The notes under the pieces: model-generated
The model's input: only the letters and a program-made list of their open reading frames with translations
Databases searched by the model: none
Told to the model about the DNA's origin: nothing
Position numbers and translations under genes: made by a program
Origin: Patiria pectinifera
Taxonomy: Eukaryota > Echinodermata > Asteroidea > Valvatida > Asterinidae
Length of the DNA stretch: 64,000 nt
Reading direction: 5' to 3'
Assembly: GCA_029964075.1 (NCBI GenBank)
Contig: CM057134.1
Location: forward strand, 22,670,905 to 22,734,904
Part shown: positions 63,992 to 64,000 of the stretch, piece by piece
How the letters are laid out: the number at the start of each line of letters is the position of its first letter
Numbering within the stretch: the stretch's first letter is position 1

Positions 63992-64000
63992 TTGTAAAGG

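Overview
This 64-kb window is animal nuclear DNA. It holds one split protein-coding gene with GT-AG introns, and the rest is a dense patchwork of transposable elements. The repeat types (hAT-like and TTAA-inserting MITEs, a tRNA-derived SINE, several LINE fragments, LTR-retrotransposon fossils, a Penelope-like element) together with frequent TGACGTCA and TACATGTA words suggest a marine invertebrate such as an echinoderm, hemichordate, lancelet or lophotrochozoan. The sequence alone does not fix the species.

Host gene. A TMCO4/DUF726 orthologue runs on the minus strand from an ATG at 48813 to at least 14944. Ten exons can be placed by homology to vertebrate TMCO4, and their splice phases agree across all nine junctions: 48813-48281, 45961-45787, 43079-42919, 38166-38069, 33452-33312, 28976-28857, 20030-19866, 19596-19460, 19130-19046 and 15061-14944. 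They encode about 577 residues: a Ser/Asn-rich N-terminal extension, a helical region, a Lys-rich linker, a Gly/Ala-rich membrane hairpin and an alpha/beta-hydrolase core with a GFSMG nucleophile elbow. The 3' exons after ...INGFCR were not found and may lie beyond base 1. Introns 4 to 6 and the last one are packed with repeats.

Repeats by region. 0.6-2.1 kb: hAT-type element. 4.75-9.71 kb: long-inverted-repeat element enclosing a Ty3/Gypsy fossil (split by a hAT-like MITE), a LINE fragment and a Harbinger-like MITE. 9.7-17 kb: inverted-repeat elements and LINE pieces around exon 10. 18.7-19.06 kb: a 37-bp minisatellite that repeats the exon 9 splice donor. 20.1-24.3 kb: nested repeats rich in TGACGTCA. 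25.5-30.2 kb: foldback elements. 31-38 kb: LINE fragment, decayed copies of TMCO4 exon 5, and a 3.5-kb hAT-like element. 38-48 kb: tandem repeats with nuclear-receptor half-sites, a mariner remnant and foldbacks. 49.4-52.7 kb: MITEs nested in MITEs, an inverted SINE pair and a 26-bp minimal transposon. 52.7-58.1 kb: an LTR-retrotransposon fossil. 58.1-61.8 kb: a Penelope-like element between about 0.8-kb inverted repeats. 61.8-64 kb: satellite-like and dispersed repeats.

I saw no rRNA, true tRNA gene or CRISPR array, and no second host gene that I can defend. Nearly all other open frames are short and are shadows of repeats.
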